Shown one piece after another: positions 42,011-50,035 of a DNA stretch of 50,035 nucleotides. This stretch comes from Dysgonomonas sp. UBA7710 (GTDB lineage: Bacteria > Bacteroidota > Bacteroidia > Bacteroidales > Dysgonomonadaceae): assembly GCF_002482385.1 (NCBI RefSeq), contig NZ_DLFW01000050.1:1-50035 (forward strand), written 5' to 3'. The translations under genes were made by a program, and so were the position numbers. The notes beneath the pieces were generated by a model. That model ran no database searches and was not told the DNA's origin. It saw only the letters and a list, made by a program, of their open reading frames with translations. Positions within the stretch are counted from its first letter, which is position 1. Every line of letters begins with the position of its first letter.

Positions 42011-44551
42011 TTATTTTGCGTCGGGATAAAGACCTTTCCACCAGCCATTATCGTCCTTCAGCCATTTGGCAAACCAGGCCATGATGGAATTGTTCCATTC
42101 CACACGCCGCTTATAATTCATTACTCCGTGGTTTTCGTCTTTCACCTGTATGAATTCTGCCGGGCGTCCCAATATCTTCAAAGCTGTGTACATCTGGATA
42201 CTTTCGCCTATAGGTACATTGGTGTCGACCGTACCGTGTGTAAACAGAATAGGTGTGTGTACTTTGTCGGCGCTGAACAACGGGCTTTGCTTTACATACA
42301 GATCGGGATTGTTCCACGGATAGCTGTGCGCGCTTGCACCCGAACTATAAGTGTATCCCCAGTATCCTTCGCCCCAGTAGCTGCTGATGGAACTGATTCC
42401 CGCGTGGGATACGGCAGCAGCGAATATATCCGTCCGGGTTTGCAGGTACATGGTCATAAATCCACCGTATGATGCGCCTACACAGCCGATCTTCTTATCA
42501 TTTACATAAGGGTGTTCTTTTACAAACTGTTTTACGCCTTCTATGATATCTTCGGCTGTACGTTTACCCCATGCATTGACATGCAGAGCTGCAAACTTCT
42601 GTCCGAATCCTGTTGCGCCGCTCGGCTGTATAATATATACCACATAGCCTTGCGCTGCAAAGACATGAGCAGGATACGGCCCTTCAAATGTACGGGAAGT
42701 AGGGCTGGTACCTCCGTAGTAATATACGATCATCGGATATTTCTTGGACGCGTCGAAGTTTGGCGGCAGGTAACAACTGCCCTTTATCTCTGTTCCTGCG
42801 GAATTGGTAAAGTTCCAGTCTTCTGCTTTTCCGAGAGTCATTTCCGATAACCTGTCGTTGTATGGGTCGGCTACCATTGTCGACTTTTGATTTTTTATAT
42901 CATACAGATAAGCACGGGTAGAATTCGACTGGCTCACGCCGAAATAGATGGCGGACATAGCATTGTCAGCCGTAGAGAATGAACGGATGACTTCCTCATT
43001 CAATGGTAATTTAGCGAAAGACTTGCCGGAAGGATTGTATGCATACATATTCACATAGTCCTTGTCGGTAGTACGGAAATAGATCAGATTATCTTTCTTG
43101 TTCCAGAAACTATTGTCGATACTCGGGTCGAAGTTCTTTGTAATCGGGTCAATCTGTTTTGTGCTCAAGTCCATGATAAATGCGAGGCCGTTATAGCTAT
43201 TGGCTATTTGTCCGGCATCTATATTTTGTCCTATACCGCCGAAGGCTTCACCTGAACCCGAAATGAGGACTTTTTTCCCGTCAGGAGAGAATGATGCGCC
43301 ATGTGCAAAGCCTTCGTTTGTCCATAAAGTATCTACTGTCATAGTCGGCAAATCCAGTTTGAGCATCGTATATTTACGGAACGGACGTTCGGTCACTGTT
43401 TCATCGGTAAAAGAAATCAGAAGCTGTTTTGAGTCGGCGCTGATATCGTTGAGCCATGTGGTATGCGAGCCATATGTAAGTTGCTGGCTTAGACCCGATC
43501 TGATGTCGTATTTATAGATGAACGAACGGTTGGTGTACCCCGGTTGGCGGTCTTCAGGTGATAATAAAAGCTTTAAATCGCCTTTGGTTTCTTCGCCTTT
43601 CTCCTGTTTGGTATAGAAAAGAGTCTTTTCATCGGGGGAGAAAGTCATATACTCGTCCGGAATGTTCTTTGCAAGGATCGTTTCCTGTAATGTCGCCGGA
43701 TCGATGGTAATCAGATTTGTGCCATCTTCCGTTTTTAATAAGTAGAACATTTTTTCGCTTACAGGCATCCAGCTTAACTGTTTTTTACTGCCATCGGTAT
43801 CCAGAAGGACTTGCCTGCCTGTAGAAACATTATATAATTCGGTTGTGGATACGCTTTTTTCTCCGAATGTATTTCTGTACGAAATCAAAGCGTATTGTCC
43901 GTTTGGCGATATACTGGTATTGGTTACTCTTTTACCTAAGAGCATATCAGTAAAGTTTACAAACCTTTTACTCGTATTTTGAACTGAAAAAGTAGTCTTG
44001 TCATCATCCTTCTCATTTTCCAATACAATTTTGAAAATCGGGGAGGACTTATCTTCCGCCGAAGCCAGTAGCTTGATTACAACACGGCTGGATAAAGGAT
44101 ATGGGTTGAAAGCAGCAGTAACCTCTTTTTCATTCCTGAAATTTTCTTCTCTGGTGGTTTTCGATGTGCTGAGTTTACCATCTACGTATAGTTCGAACAT
44201 ATTCGGAGAGGTTATCTTTAAGGATAATTTCGCATAACGGTCGGCCTGTACATAGAATGAGAATAGCTGGAAAGTATAGCCTTCCCTTGGCTTTTCCGCA
44301 TAAAAATATCCGGCAGTGTCGGATTTAAGAGGTCTTACAAAAGCGGTTTGCTCAGGAATGGTCATACTCATTTTCAATAACTCCTTTTCCGAATACTTAT
44401 CTCCTTTCAGATTGGTAGAGTCCACAATTAACGGATTGATAACAGCAACGGGCGGAGCTGCATATATCTGAGGTAATTTTTGTTTGGTCTGAGAAAACAT
44501 TCCTATAACCAATATGAGGCATAGGGCAATAACCGACAATCGTAATTTCAT
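42011..44551 (-). CDS. prolyl oligopeptidase family (S9) peptidase, DPP IV-like
   Basis: An 846-residue secreted peptidase: signal peptide (residues about 1-20), N-terminal beta-propeller (about 200-570, with repeated S-P-D-G/E-K-K units such as FSPDGKKVLISG) and C-terminal alpha/beta hydrolase (about 590-846). The nucleophile is in GASYGGFMTMYL, the Asp in THGTVDTNVPIGE and the His in KDENHGVMNY. Bacteroidetes use such enzymes to cut dipeptides or acyl-peptides in the periplasm. Length and completeness are normal. Single gene; the exact class (DPP IV-like or acylaminoacyl) is not fixed. Confidence 0.93.
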   Translation of the reverse strand: MKLRLSVIALCLILVIGMFSQTKQKLPQIYAAPPVAVINPLIVDSTNLKGDKYSEKELLKMSMTIPEQTAFVRPLKSDTAGYFYAEKPREGYTFQLFSFYVQADRYAKLSLKITSPNMFELYVDGKLSTSKTTREENFRNEKEVTAAFNPYPLSSRVVIKLLASAEDKSSPIFKIVLENEKDDDKTTFSVQNTSKRFVNFTDMLLGKRVTNTSISPNGQYALISYRNTFGEKSVSTTELYNVSTGRQVLLDTDGSKKQLSWMPVSEKMFYLLKTEDGTNLITIDPATLQETILAKNIPDEYMTFSPDEKTLFYTKQEKGEETKGDLKLLLSPEDRQPGYTNRSFIYKYDIRSGLSQQLTYGSHTTWLNDISADSKQLLISFTDETVTERPFRKYTMLKLDLPTMTVDTLWTNEGFAHGASFSPDGKKVLISGSGEAFGGIGQNIDAGQIANSYNGLAFIMDLSTKQIDPITKNFDPSIDNSFWNKKDNLIYFRTTDKDYVNMYAYNPSGKSFAKLPLNEEVIRSFSTADNAMSAIYFGVSQSNSTRAYLYDIKNQKSTMVADPYNDRLSEMTLGKAEDWNFTNSAGTEIKGSCYLPPNFDASKKYPMIVYYYGGTSPTSRTFEGPYPAHVFAAQGYVVYIIQPSGATGFGQKFAALHVNAWGKRTAEDIIEGVKQFVKEHPYVNDKKIGCVGASYGGFMTMYLQTRTDIFAAAVSHAGISSISSYWGEGYWGYTYSSGASAHSYPWNNPDLYVKQSPLFSADKVHTPILFTHGTVDTNVPIGESIQMYTALKILGRPAEFIQVKDENHGVMNYKRRVEWNNSIMAWFAKWLKDDNGWWKGLYPDAK

Positions 44552-44686
44552 ATATTTTATAATATTTTATAGTTTAGCCGATAAAGATATGAATTATACG
44601 ATAGACAAACGGAATAATAGCAGTGAAAAGCATTCGTTTATCATGATGTTTTATAGCAGGGATATTTTTAATTAGGGATAATATAT

Positions 44687-44694
44687 TATCTTTG
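44687..44694 (+). promoter_or_regulatory. probable -7 box of the 44819 gene
   Basis: TATCTTTG, with a predicted leader of about 118 nt. The leader holds a GCCAGA (44721-44726) and TCTGGC (44759-44764) pair with a T-rich loop. Confidence 0.45.
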
Positions 44695-44818
44695 AGCATG
44701 TAAAACGCACGTCTTAACTAGCCAGAGCAGAACCAGTATTAATTTTTATTTTGCCGGGTCTGGCAAAAGTGCTTAATGTTATTGAAGCTTAATTAAACAC
44801 TATCATTTATATTAAAGA

Positions 44819-45775
44819 ATGAAGATCTTAACACGCTACATTATCTGTATCTTATCGGTTATTGTCATATTTTCTTCGTGTGCCGGAGAAGATATAATGC
44901 TTTATCATGAAAAGGAACCCGAACCTGAGCCGGAGCCTCAACCTGAATACTACTGGCTGTTGGAAAGTGTGGATTATCCGGAATCTAATAAGTTGGAAAT
45001 GCAGTCCCGAGATGATTTTACCCTGACATACAATGATGCTGATTCCATAATCATCATTGATAATGATGGGGGAGATTATATCCGGGTTGATTATAAGGAT
45101 AAATTCTTTTCTTTTTCCCGCGTAAGGAATTCCTCTGCGACAGGCCGGACATCGGATAGCCTGCTGATTTACCTGAATGAGAATAAACAGATAGATTATG
45201 CCTTGCATGTGACCAATATAGAGACATTTAAGGATGGCGAACTAATATCGAACAGAAGAACACAGAACGATTCCACGGTCTGTAAATATAATGCAGAAGG
45301 ATATATGACCAATATGGATCATTATGATTATAGTGGAAATAATAACTCCCTGTCATATGCTGAAGAATATGTGATTACAGATGGTAATATAACCGAAGTG
45401 ACTTCATCGGCCGGTTATCATCATATATATACATATGACAAGACTGCATATATTCAGTCGGCAAGCTATGTATATGAAATGCCTCTGAATACAATAAGTA
45501 TAAAGAGCAGGGGAGGGTGTTGGTTTATGTCCAGTTTGCCTTTTCTGTCGGCTAAATATCTTGGAAAGGCTAGCGTGAATAATGTATCGCGAACGGTAAT
45601 AAAGAAAATAGACCGGAACGGGGTGGAGTCCGACTATGCTGACATCGTGTATAAATATGTTCTCGATGAAAATAATATGTTAAGTACAGCTACACTTTCG
45701 GGAGCAGTTAACGGTCAAAATATTCCCGATAACTATGTATCTAAATTCTCTCATTTCGGAAAAGAAAAGAAATAA
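44819..45775 (+). CDS. lipoprotein, hypothetical
   Basis: A 318-residue lipoprotein: signal MKILTRYIICILSVIVIFSSC with Cys21 lipidated, a stretch of E-P repeats (EPEPEPEPQPEYYWLLES) and a beta-rich region with many Tyr, Asn and Asp residues (TLTYNDADSIIIIDNDGGDYIRVDYKDKFF, YNAEGYMTNMDHYDYSGN, VYKYVLDENNMLSTATLSG). The repeating Y-x-Y-D-x-x-G style recalls Bacteroidetes YD-like or DUF4595-like lipoproteins. The acidic proline repeats look like a spacer at the cell surface. A terminator follows immediately. Confidence 0.78.
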   Translation: MKILTRYIICILSVIVIFSSCAGEDIMLYHEKEPEPEPEPQPEYYWLLESVDYPESNKLEMQSRDDFTLTYNDADSIIIIDNDGGDYIRVDYKDKFFSFSRVRNSSATGRTSDSLLIYLNENKQIDYALHVTNIETFKDGELISNRRTQNDSTVCKYNAEGYMTNMDHYDYSGNNNSLSYAEEYVITDGNITEVTSSAGYHHIYTYDKTAYIQSASYVYEMPLNTISIKSRGGCWFMSSLPFLSAKYLGKASVNNVSRTVIKKIDRNGVESDYADIVYKYVLDENNMLSTATLSGAVNGQNIPDNYVSKFSHFGKEKK

Positions 45776-45780
45776 GATGA

Positions 45781-45813
45781 AAAGTCCGGTTCTATACCGG
45801 ACTTTCTTGTTTA
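45781..45813 (+). terminator. terminator of the 44819 gene
   Basis: AAAGTCCGGT pairs with ACCGGACTTT around TCTAT, followed by a short T-rich stretch. Confidence 0.85.
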
Positions 45814-45814
45814 A

Positions 45815-45896
45815 TCCCGGCTTAGCTACAAGTAATGAATGAGAAATTGAGAGATGTTCATTACCTGACGAAGCCGGGAGGCTAAGGGGGCAGCCT
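45815..45896. other. structured intergenic element (nested inverted repeats)
   Basis: TCCCGGCTT at 45815-45823 pairs with AAGCCGGGA at 45871-45879; inside, GTAATGAA (45832-45839) pairs with TTCATTAC (45857-45864); next to it AGGCT pairs with AGCCT around a G-rich loop (45879-45896). It fits a small structured RNA or a REP-like hairpin element. No gene is seen. Confidence 0.5.
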
Positions 45897-45929
45897 TATA
45901 TTTTCAGATATTATCTATTCGTGAATATA

Positions 45930-46256
45930 TCATAATACTTCTCCTGTGGCTTTACTGACTTTTACTATATCGCCTTTTGTTCCGCTGATATACCATATTC
46001 CGTTATCGAGGCTTACCGAAAACGGCTCCTGTCCGGTTAGCAATGGTCTGGCTATCGCCATAACCGACAGTATGGTTGGTACGGCATCATTATAGGCTGT
46101 CAATGTAGAAGACTGGTGTTCCGGTCGCTCTATGGATTGAGCCAATACTTCAATGTTATTTTTGTATTTATCTCTGGGATTACCTTTGAACTGATAGAAT
46201 ATAGCAGAGGCTATCATCGATATCAGACAGATGGGGTATATTGCAGTCTTACTCAT
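45930..46256 (-). CDS. NTF2-like immunity-type / YbbC-YhhH-like protein
   Basis: A 108-residue protein with a short hydrophobic N-terminus (MSKTAIYPICLISMIASAIFYQF, one membrane anchor or signal) and a C-terminal domain AIARPLLTGQEPFSVSLDNGIWYISGTKGDIVKVSKATGEVL. The last part matches the NTF2-fold immunity family (YbbC/YhhH type), where a conserved W-x-x-x-G-T-x-x-G motif ends the fold. The N-terminal anchor is unusual for a cytoplasmic immunity protein. No toxin gene is adjacent; an orphan or housekeeping role is possible. The gene runs towards the structured element at 45815-45896. Confidence 0.7.
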   Translation of the reverse strand: MSKTAIYPICLISMIASAIFYQFKGNPRDKYKNNIEVLAQSIERPEHQSSTLTAYNDAVPTILSVMAIARPLLTGQEPFSVSLDNGIWYISGTKGDIVKVSKATGEVL

Positions 46257-46342
46257 AATAATCTAAGTTTTATCGGTTGCATCATATAGAGGAATGCATA
46301 GCATATATTCCACAACAAGACTATTATTTTTTTGATGGAAAA

Positions 46343-46376
46343 TAAAAAAAACGCTGAAATATTTGAATTTCAGCGC
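46343..46376 (-). terminator. terminator of the GDPD gene
   Basis: CGCTGAAAT (46352-46360) pairs with ATTTCAGCG (46367-46375) around ATTTGA; a run of A (T on the minus strand) follows. Confidence 0.85.
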
Positions 46377-46398
46377 TTACAGTATTGAAGTATAACTT

Positions 46399-47433
46399 TT
46401 ATTTTTTAGCGTCCAGTATTTCAAGAAGTATTTCCGGTTCGTCTGTGGTAATGTAATCGATTTCCTGATTGAGCATTGTTTGCATATCTTCTACTTTATT
46501 CACAGTCCAAGCATTGGTGAGTAATCCCATGGATTTTGCTTTTTTTGCTAGATCCGTATCTTTAAGAAAATGGCTATAGTGATAATCTATACCAGACATT
46601 CTTTCCGCTTTCAGTTCTTCCAGCGTTTTATCGGCTTCCAGATAAAGGATTTTTGCCGTTGGGTCCAGTTCTCTGATGCGTTTTGCCGCATCGAAACTGA
46701 ATGTTATATAGTCGGTCCATGCCTGCGCATTCATACGGTGTACTATATGGACAGCCGAATCGGCAACGGCTTCGCTACGTTCTTTTCCTTTTTGCGAAGC
46801 TTTAACTTCCAGTATCAGACGGGTCTTATTCTGTTCTTTAATACATTTGATATATTCTTCGAGGCTTGGCAGTTTATCTCCGTCTTTCAATTCTATTTTA
46901 TGTAGTTCTCCGGCAGTAGTTTCTTCTACCTTTTTACCTCCTATTTCGGGGTCGTGTGAGAGAATAACTTTATTGTCGGAAGACAGCCATACATCAAATT
47001 CGGAGCCTTCGCAGCCTATTTCTATCGCTTTTTTCAATGATTTTAATGAGTTCTGGCTGGCATCATGGTTTTTCCATGCCCCACGGTGTGCGATTACCTT
47101 GTTTCGGATAAAGTCGTCTCTGACCAGTTCGAAGGTTTTCTCTCCGTCTTTGGTCTTTACAGTAACTTCGAAACGCCAGGGAGAGGATTCTGTCAGAGCG
47201 GCATTTTTTTTCAGGGAGATGTATCCGTCCTTGCTTATTGTGAATAATCTGGAATTGTCTTTTGTCAACGAGATTTTTTCTCCTGCGGGAATGTTGAATT
47301 TTCCAATAGATATTCCCTTCTTATTTTTTGGAATCAGATAATTATCCAGTGTCAATAATTCTTTTCCTGATTGTGAATGCATACCGGCATGACTTGATAA
47401 TAAAATAAAAAATAAAAATAATAACTTTTTCAT
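46399..47433 (-). CDS. glycerophosphodiester phosphodiesterase with N-terminal domain
   Basis: About 344 residues from the start MKKLLFLFFILLSSHAGMHS, which begins a normal signal peptide (an ATG at 47451 would add six residues). Residues about 25-110 form a beta-rich extra domain. The GDPD domain follows with VIAHRGAWKNHDASQNSLKS, EGSEFDVWLSSDNKVILSHD (metal and catalytic Glu, Asp and His), LILEVKASQKG and DYITTDEPEILLEI. The usual PENT sequence near the start is SQNS here. It would hydrolyse glycerophosphodiesters such as glycerophosphocholine or teichoic-type glycerophosphates in the periplasm. Confidence 0.9.
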   Translation of the reverse strand: MKKLLFLFFILLSSHAGMHSQSGKELLTLDNYLIPKNKKGISIGKFNIPAGEKISLTKDNSRLFTISKDGYISLKKNAALTESSPWRFEVTVKTKDGEKTFELVRDDFIRNKVIAHRGAWKNHDASQNSLKSLKKAIEIGCEGSEFDVWLSSDNKVILSHDPEIGGKKVEETTAGELHKIELKDGDKLPSLEEYIKCIKEQNKTRLILEVKASQKGKERSEAVADSAVHIVHRMNAQAWTDYITFSFDAAKRIRELDPTAKILYLEADKTLEELKAERMSGIDYHYSHFLKDTDLAKKAKSMGLLTNAWTVNKVEDMQTMLNQEIDYITTDEPEILLEILDAKK

Positions 47434-47451
47434 GATTACATTTTTAGACAT

Positions 47452-47901
47452 TAATCGTATATAAACTATAGTGTGGATATATGCGGTAATAAAATATTAC
47501 AGATGAAAAACAGGCAAACATATATATATATATACTATAAAAATTTATCTATATCTAAGAATAGATAGTGATGTTGGATAATCAAAGATAAAAAGTAAGA
47601 AATGAAAAAGCGTGTAGAATCTGTTACTTTTGTTACTTTTTTTATTAATAAATCAAAAATGGTTTATTTACCAGCTGATTATGGGTTATAGAAAGAAAAG
47701 TGACAGGTGTGTATTATTTGTAAAAAGTGTTACTTTTGTTACCTTTTTTGATTATTACGATACTATATTTTAGATTTAGTTGGGATACTTTTGTCATTTC
47801 ATTTTTGAAAGATTTATTTCTCTGATCTTGAAAAAATATTTCCAATTAATATTTATTCTATCAGATGACATTTTATTACCTTTACGTTAAAAATTAAGAC
47901 T
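47452..47901. other. AT-rich intergenic region before kbl
   Basis: No gene is seen. It has a short TA run near 47520-47540, two fragments of the GTTAC repeat (copy E) and a TACCTTTA box just before kbl that could be the promoter. Confidence 0.55.
47621..47750 (+). repeat. repeat fragment, copy E
   Basis: Two GTTACTTTTGTTAC blocks about 100 bp apart, the same unit that ends copies A-D; the rest of the repeat is missing. It is a decayed copy or a separate seed. Confidence 0.6.
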
Positions 47902-49098
47902 ATGAATACCTACTCTAACTTTCAAAAGTATCTACAAAACGAACTTGCTGATATACAATCGGCAGGACTGTACAAAAATGAACGTATAATCGTGTCTCCA
48001 CAGGGAGCATCTATACGTGTGAGTACCGGGCAGGAAGTGCTGAACTTCTGCGCAAATAATTATCTGGGGTTATCAGATAATAAGGAATTGATCGAAGCCG
48101 CCAAAGAGGCTATGGATTCCCGGGGTTTCGGGATGTCTTCGGTCCGGTTTATATGCGGTACTCAGGATTTGCATAAGCAACTCGAAGCGGCCATTGCAAA
48201 ATTTTTCGGTATGGAAGATTCCATCTTGTATGCGGCCTGCTTTGATGCCAATGGCGGGGTGTTCGAACCGTTGTTGAACGATCAGGATGCTATTATATCC
48301 GATTCATTGAACCATGCCTCCATAATAGATGGCGTACGTCTGTGTAAAGCTGTTCGCTACCGTTATGCAAATGCGGATATGGAAGACCTCGAGAAACAGT
48401 TGAAACTGGCACAATCGCAACGTTTCCGGCTGATAGTTACAGACGGTGTGTTCTCTATGGACGGTAATGTAGCCCCGATGGATAAAATATACGAACTGGC
48501 ACAGAAATACAATGCCATGATAATGATAGACGAATCTCATTCAGCGGGTGTTGTGGGCAGGACCGGACGAGGCACTACCGAGTTATTCAATCTGCGTGGT
48601 AAGGTTGAAATTATCACGGGTACTTTAGGTAAATCGTTTGGGGGAGCTATCGGCGGATTTACAACAGGTAAAAAGGAGATAATAGATATGCTTCGCCAGC
48701 GTTCACGTCCTTATTTATTCTCAAATTCGCTACCTCCTGCAATCACAGCGGCGGGGATTAAGATGTTCGAGATGATGGAACGCACGAATGAACTACAAGA
48801 TAAACTGCATGCTAATACAGACTATTTCGTAGAAAAGATGAAAGCGGCAGGCTTTGATATCAAACCAACACAATCATCCATCTGCGCGGTGATGCTGTAT
48901 GATGCGAAGTTATCTCAGGATATGGCAGCCCGGTTATTGGATGAAGGTATTTATGTTACAGGATTCTATTATCCGGTAGTGCCTAAAGACTTGGCGCGTA
49001 TCCGTGTGCAGATATCTGCCGGTCATGAAAAAGACCATCTTGATAAATGTATAACGGCATTCACAAAAATAGGAAGAGAATTAGGTGTAATTAAATAA
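47902..49098 (+). CDS. kbl: glycine C-acetyltransferase (2-amino-3-ketobutyrate CoA ligase)
   Basis: A 398-residue PLP-dependent enzyme that cleaves 2-amino-3-ketobutyrate with CoA to glycine and acetyl-CoA. The alpha-oxoamine synthase blocks are seen: FCANNYLGLSDN, GTQDLHKQLE, DGVFSMDGNVAPM, MIDESHSAGVVGRTGRG and the PLP-lysine in TGTLGKSFGGAIGG (Lys244). The threonine dehydrogenase gene follows 3 bp after its stop, forming the pair that degrades threonine to glycine. Length is typical. Confidence 0.96.
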   Translation: MNTYSNFQKYLQNELADIQSAGLYKNERIIVSPQGASIRVSTGQEVLNFCANNYLGLSDNKELIEAAKEAMDSRGFGMSSVRFICGTQDLHKQLEAAIAKFFGMEDSILYAACFDANGGVFEPLLNDQDAIISDSLNHASIIDGVRLCKAVRYRYANADMEDLEKQLKLAQSQRFRLIVTDGVFSMDGNVAPMDKIYELAQKYNAMIMIDESHSAGVVGRTGRGTTELFNLRGKVEIITGTLGKSFGGAIGGFTTGKKEIIDMLRQRSRPYLFSNSLPPAITAAGIKMFEMMERTNELQDKLHANTDYFVEKMKAAGFDIKPTQSSICAVMLYDAKLSQDMAARLLDEGIYVTGFYYPVVPKDLARIRVQISAGHEKDHLDKCITAFTKIGRELGVIK

Positions 49099-49101
49099 AC
49101 G

Positions 49102-50035
49102 ATGAAAAACATTCTTATAGTAGGCAGTACGGGTCAGATCGGCTCGGAACTAAGTATCAAATTGCGTTCGATTTACGGCGACAGTAATGTAATCTGCGGA
49201 TATTATAAGCCTCCTTATCCCGATGGTTTTTTCGATTGGGGCCCCACCGTAGAGATAGATGCCACCGACATAAAACAGATCGCCGATGCAGTGAAGAAAT
49301 ACAAGATAGATACCATCTACAATCTGGCTGCTATATTGTCAGCAACGGCCGAAAAAAATCCTAAGCTGGGATGGGATGTCGGAGTGGGCAGCCTGATGAA
49401 TTGCCTCGATGTAGCTAAGGAGTTTAATTGTGCTGTGTTCACTCCGAGTTCTATCGGCGCCTTCGGGCCTGATACCCCAAAGGATAAGACGCCTCAGGAT
49501 ACAGTTCAACGCCCGAAAACGGTATACGGTATAACCAAAGTGATGGGCGAATTGCTTAGCGATTATTACCATGACCGCTGGGGGGTGGATACCCGTTCGG
49601 TTCGTTTTCCGGGTATTATATCCAACCTGACCCATCCGGGAGGTGGAACTACCGACTATGCCGTAGAGATATATTACAATGCGGTGAAAGAGGAGAAGTT
49701 TATCTGTCCGTTGAAGGCCGGAACTTTTATGGATATGATGTATATGCCGGATGCCCTGAATGCTGCTATCAACATAATGGAAGCTAATCCAGATAGATTG
49801 ATCCATCGCAATTCGTTCAATATAGCGGCAATGAGCTTCGATCCGGAGATGCTTTATAAAGCTATAAAGAAGCATTATCCTGATTTTGAGATGGAATATG
49901 ATATAGATCCATTGAAGCAGGCGATTGCCGATTCATGGCCCAACTCACTGGATGATACCTGTGCGCGTCAGGAGTGGGATTGGAGACCTGAATATGATCT
50001 GGAGAAGATGACCGCTGATATGATAAATGTACTCA
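49102..50035 (+). CDS. L-threonine 3-dehydrogenase, NAD-dependent epimerase type (partial)
   Basis: A gene that runs off the right end: 311 residues are visible. It is the SDR-extended threonine dehydrogenase found in Bacteroidetes (not the zinc enzyme). Features: glycine motif ILIVGSTGQIG, IYNLAAILSATAEKNPKLGW, the active-site Tyr and Lys in TVYGITKVMGE, RFPGIISNLTHPGGGTTDYAVEIYY and FMDMMYMPDALNAAI. It oxidises threonine to 2-amino-3-ketobutyrate, the substrate of kbl upstream. The C-terminus is missing by only a few residues. Confidence 0.94.
   Translation, partial: MKNILIVGSTGQIGSELSIKLRSIYGDSNVICGYYKPPYPDGFFDWGPTVEIDATDIKQIADAVKKYKIDTIYNLAAILSATAEKNPKLGWDVGVGSLMNCLDVAKEFNCAVFTPSSIGAFGPDTPKDKTPQDTVQRPKTVYGITKVMGELLSDYYHDRWGVDTRSVRFPGIISNLTHPGGGTTDYAVEIYYNAVKEEKFICPLKAGTFMDMMYMPDALNAAINIMEANPDRLIHRNSFNIAAMSFDPEMLYKAIKKHYPDFEMEYDIDPLKQAIADSWPNSLDDTCARQEWDWRPEYDLEKMTADMINVL

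Noticed and set aside
44701..44818. Riboswitch in the leader of the 44819 lipoprotein gene
   Set aside because: There is one small GCCAGA/TCTGGC pairing but no known aptamer pattern and no metabolic gene downstream.
1..50035. tRNA, rRNA and CRISPR arrays
   Set aside because: No cloverleaf with a TTCGA arm, no rRNA core sequence and no regularly spaced identical repeats with unique spacers were noticed; the tandem repeats found are 7-9 bp and contiguous.

Overview
The window looks like chromosomal DNA of a Bacteroidota organism, most likely order Bacteroidales; a Dysgonomonas-like genus is a guess from gene content and base composition, not a demonstrated placement. The base composition is AT-rich. 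Starts usually lack a Shine-Dalgarno sequence. Several upstream regions carry the Bacteroidetes promoter (TTG, 19-20 bp, TAnnTTTG). The families are typical of the group: DUF4252 proteins with an ECF sigma factor, a signal-peptide TonB-C protein, META lipoproteins, a carboxypeptidase-regulatory-like protein, a eukaryotic-type GT3 glycogen synthase and an NAD-dependent epimerase-type threonine dehydrogenase. I see no rRNA, tRNA, CRISPR array, transposase or prophage block.

Layout. 1-400: gene-free hairpin-rich DNA. 0.4-3.1 kb: YccF protein, a large polytopic membrane protein and a lipoprotein. 4.0-6.1 kb: an ABC transporter operon with its own YtrA-type GntR repressor, a likely operator on the promoter and a 35-residue membrane peptide. 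6.2-9.8 kb (minus): BamE-like lipoprotein, hotdog thioesterase, a secreted Hint-domain protein and glmS. 10.7-14.5 kb: double TonB-C protein, DoxX, AI-2E transporter-family protein, esterase. 14.7-19.6 kb: YtxH protein, a 59-residue membrane protein, a lone S24 repressor, ACP phosphodiesterase, an outer-membrane-associated protein and an AraC regulator. 20.1-22.6 kb: LOG-family hydrolase, a small ORF broken by TGA, bcp and recA. 22.6-25.3 kb (minus): two DUF4252 genes, ECF sigma factor, anti-sigma-like protein and a third DUF4252 gene. 26-30.4 kb (minus): glycogen phosphorylase and glycogen synthase with a 26-bp perfect LacI-type palindrome between them. 30.6-33.9 kb: acyltransferase, nitrilase-family amidase, META lipoprotein and a small secreted protein. 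35-39.3 kb: aldA and lutABC. 39.4-46.3 kb: Ohr, a DDAH-family enzyme, an S9 peptidase, lipoproteins and an NTF2-like protein. 46.4-50 kb: GDPD, then kbl and tdh (tdh runs off the window).

Working together. aldA plus lutABC forms a route lactaldehyde to lactate to pyruvate, as expected at the end of fucose or rhamnose catabolism. kbl and tdh convert threonine to glycine and acetyl-CoA. Glycogen synthase and phosphorylase make and degrade glycogen and may share a LacI-type regulator encoded elsewhere. The sigma, anti-sigma and three DUF4252 genes look like one envelope-signalling unit of unknown stimulus.

The most unusual non-coding content is a family of 436-575 bp composite repeats (four copies plus a fragment, all intergenic). 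They share ends and swap internal modules, and they are built from degenerate 7-9 bp tandem repeats. One copy carries an internal segment with perfect 21-bp inverted ends, like a miniature transposable element.
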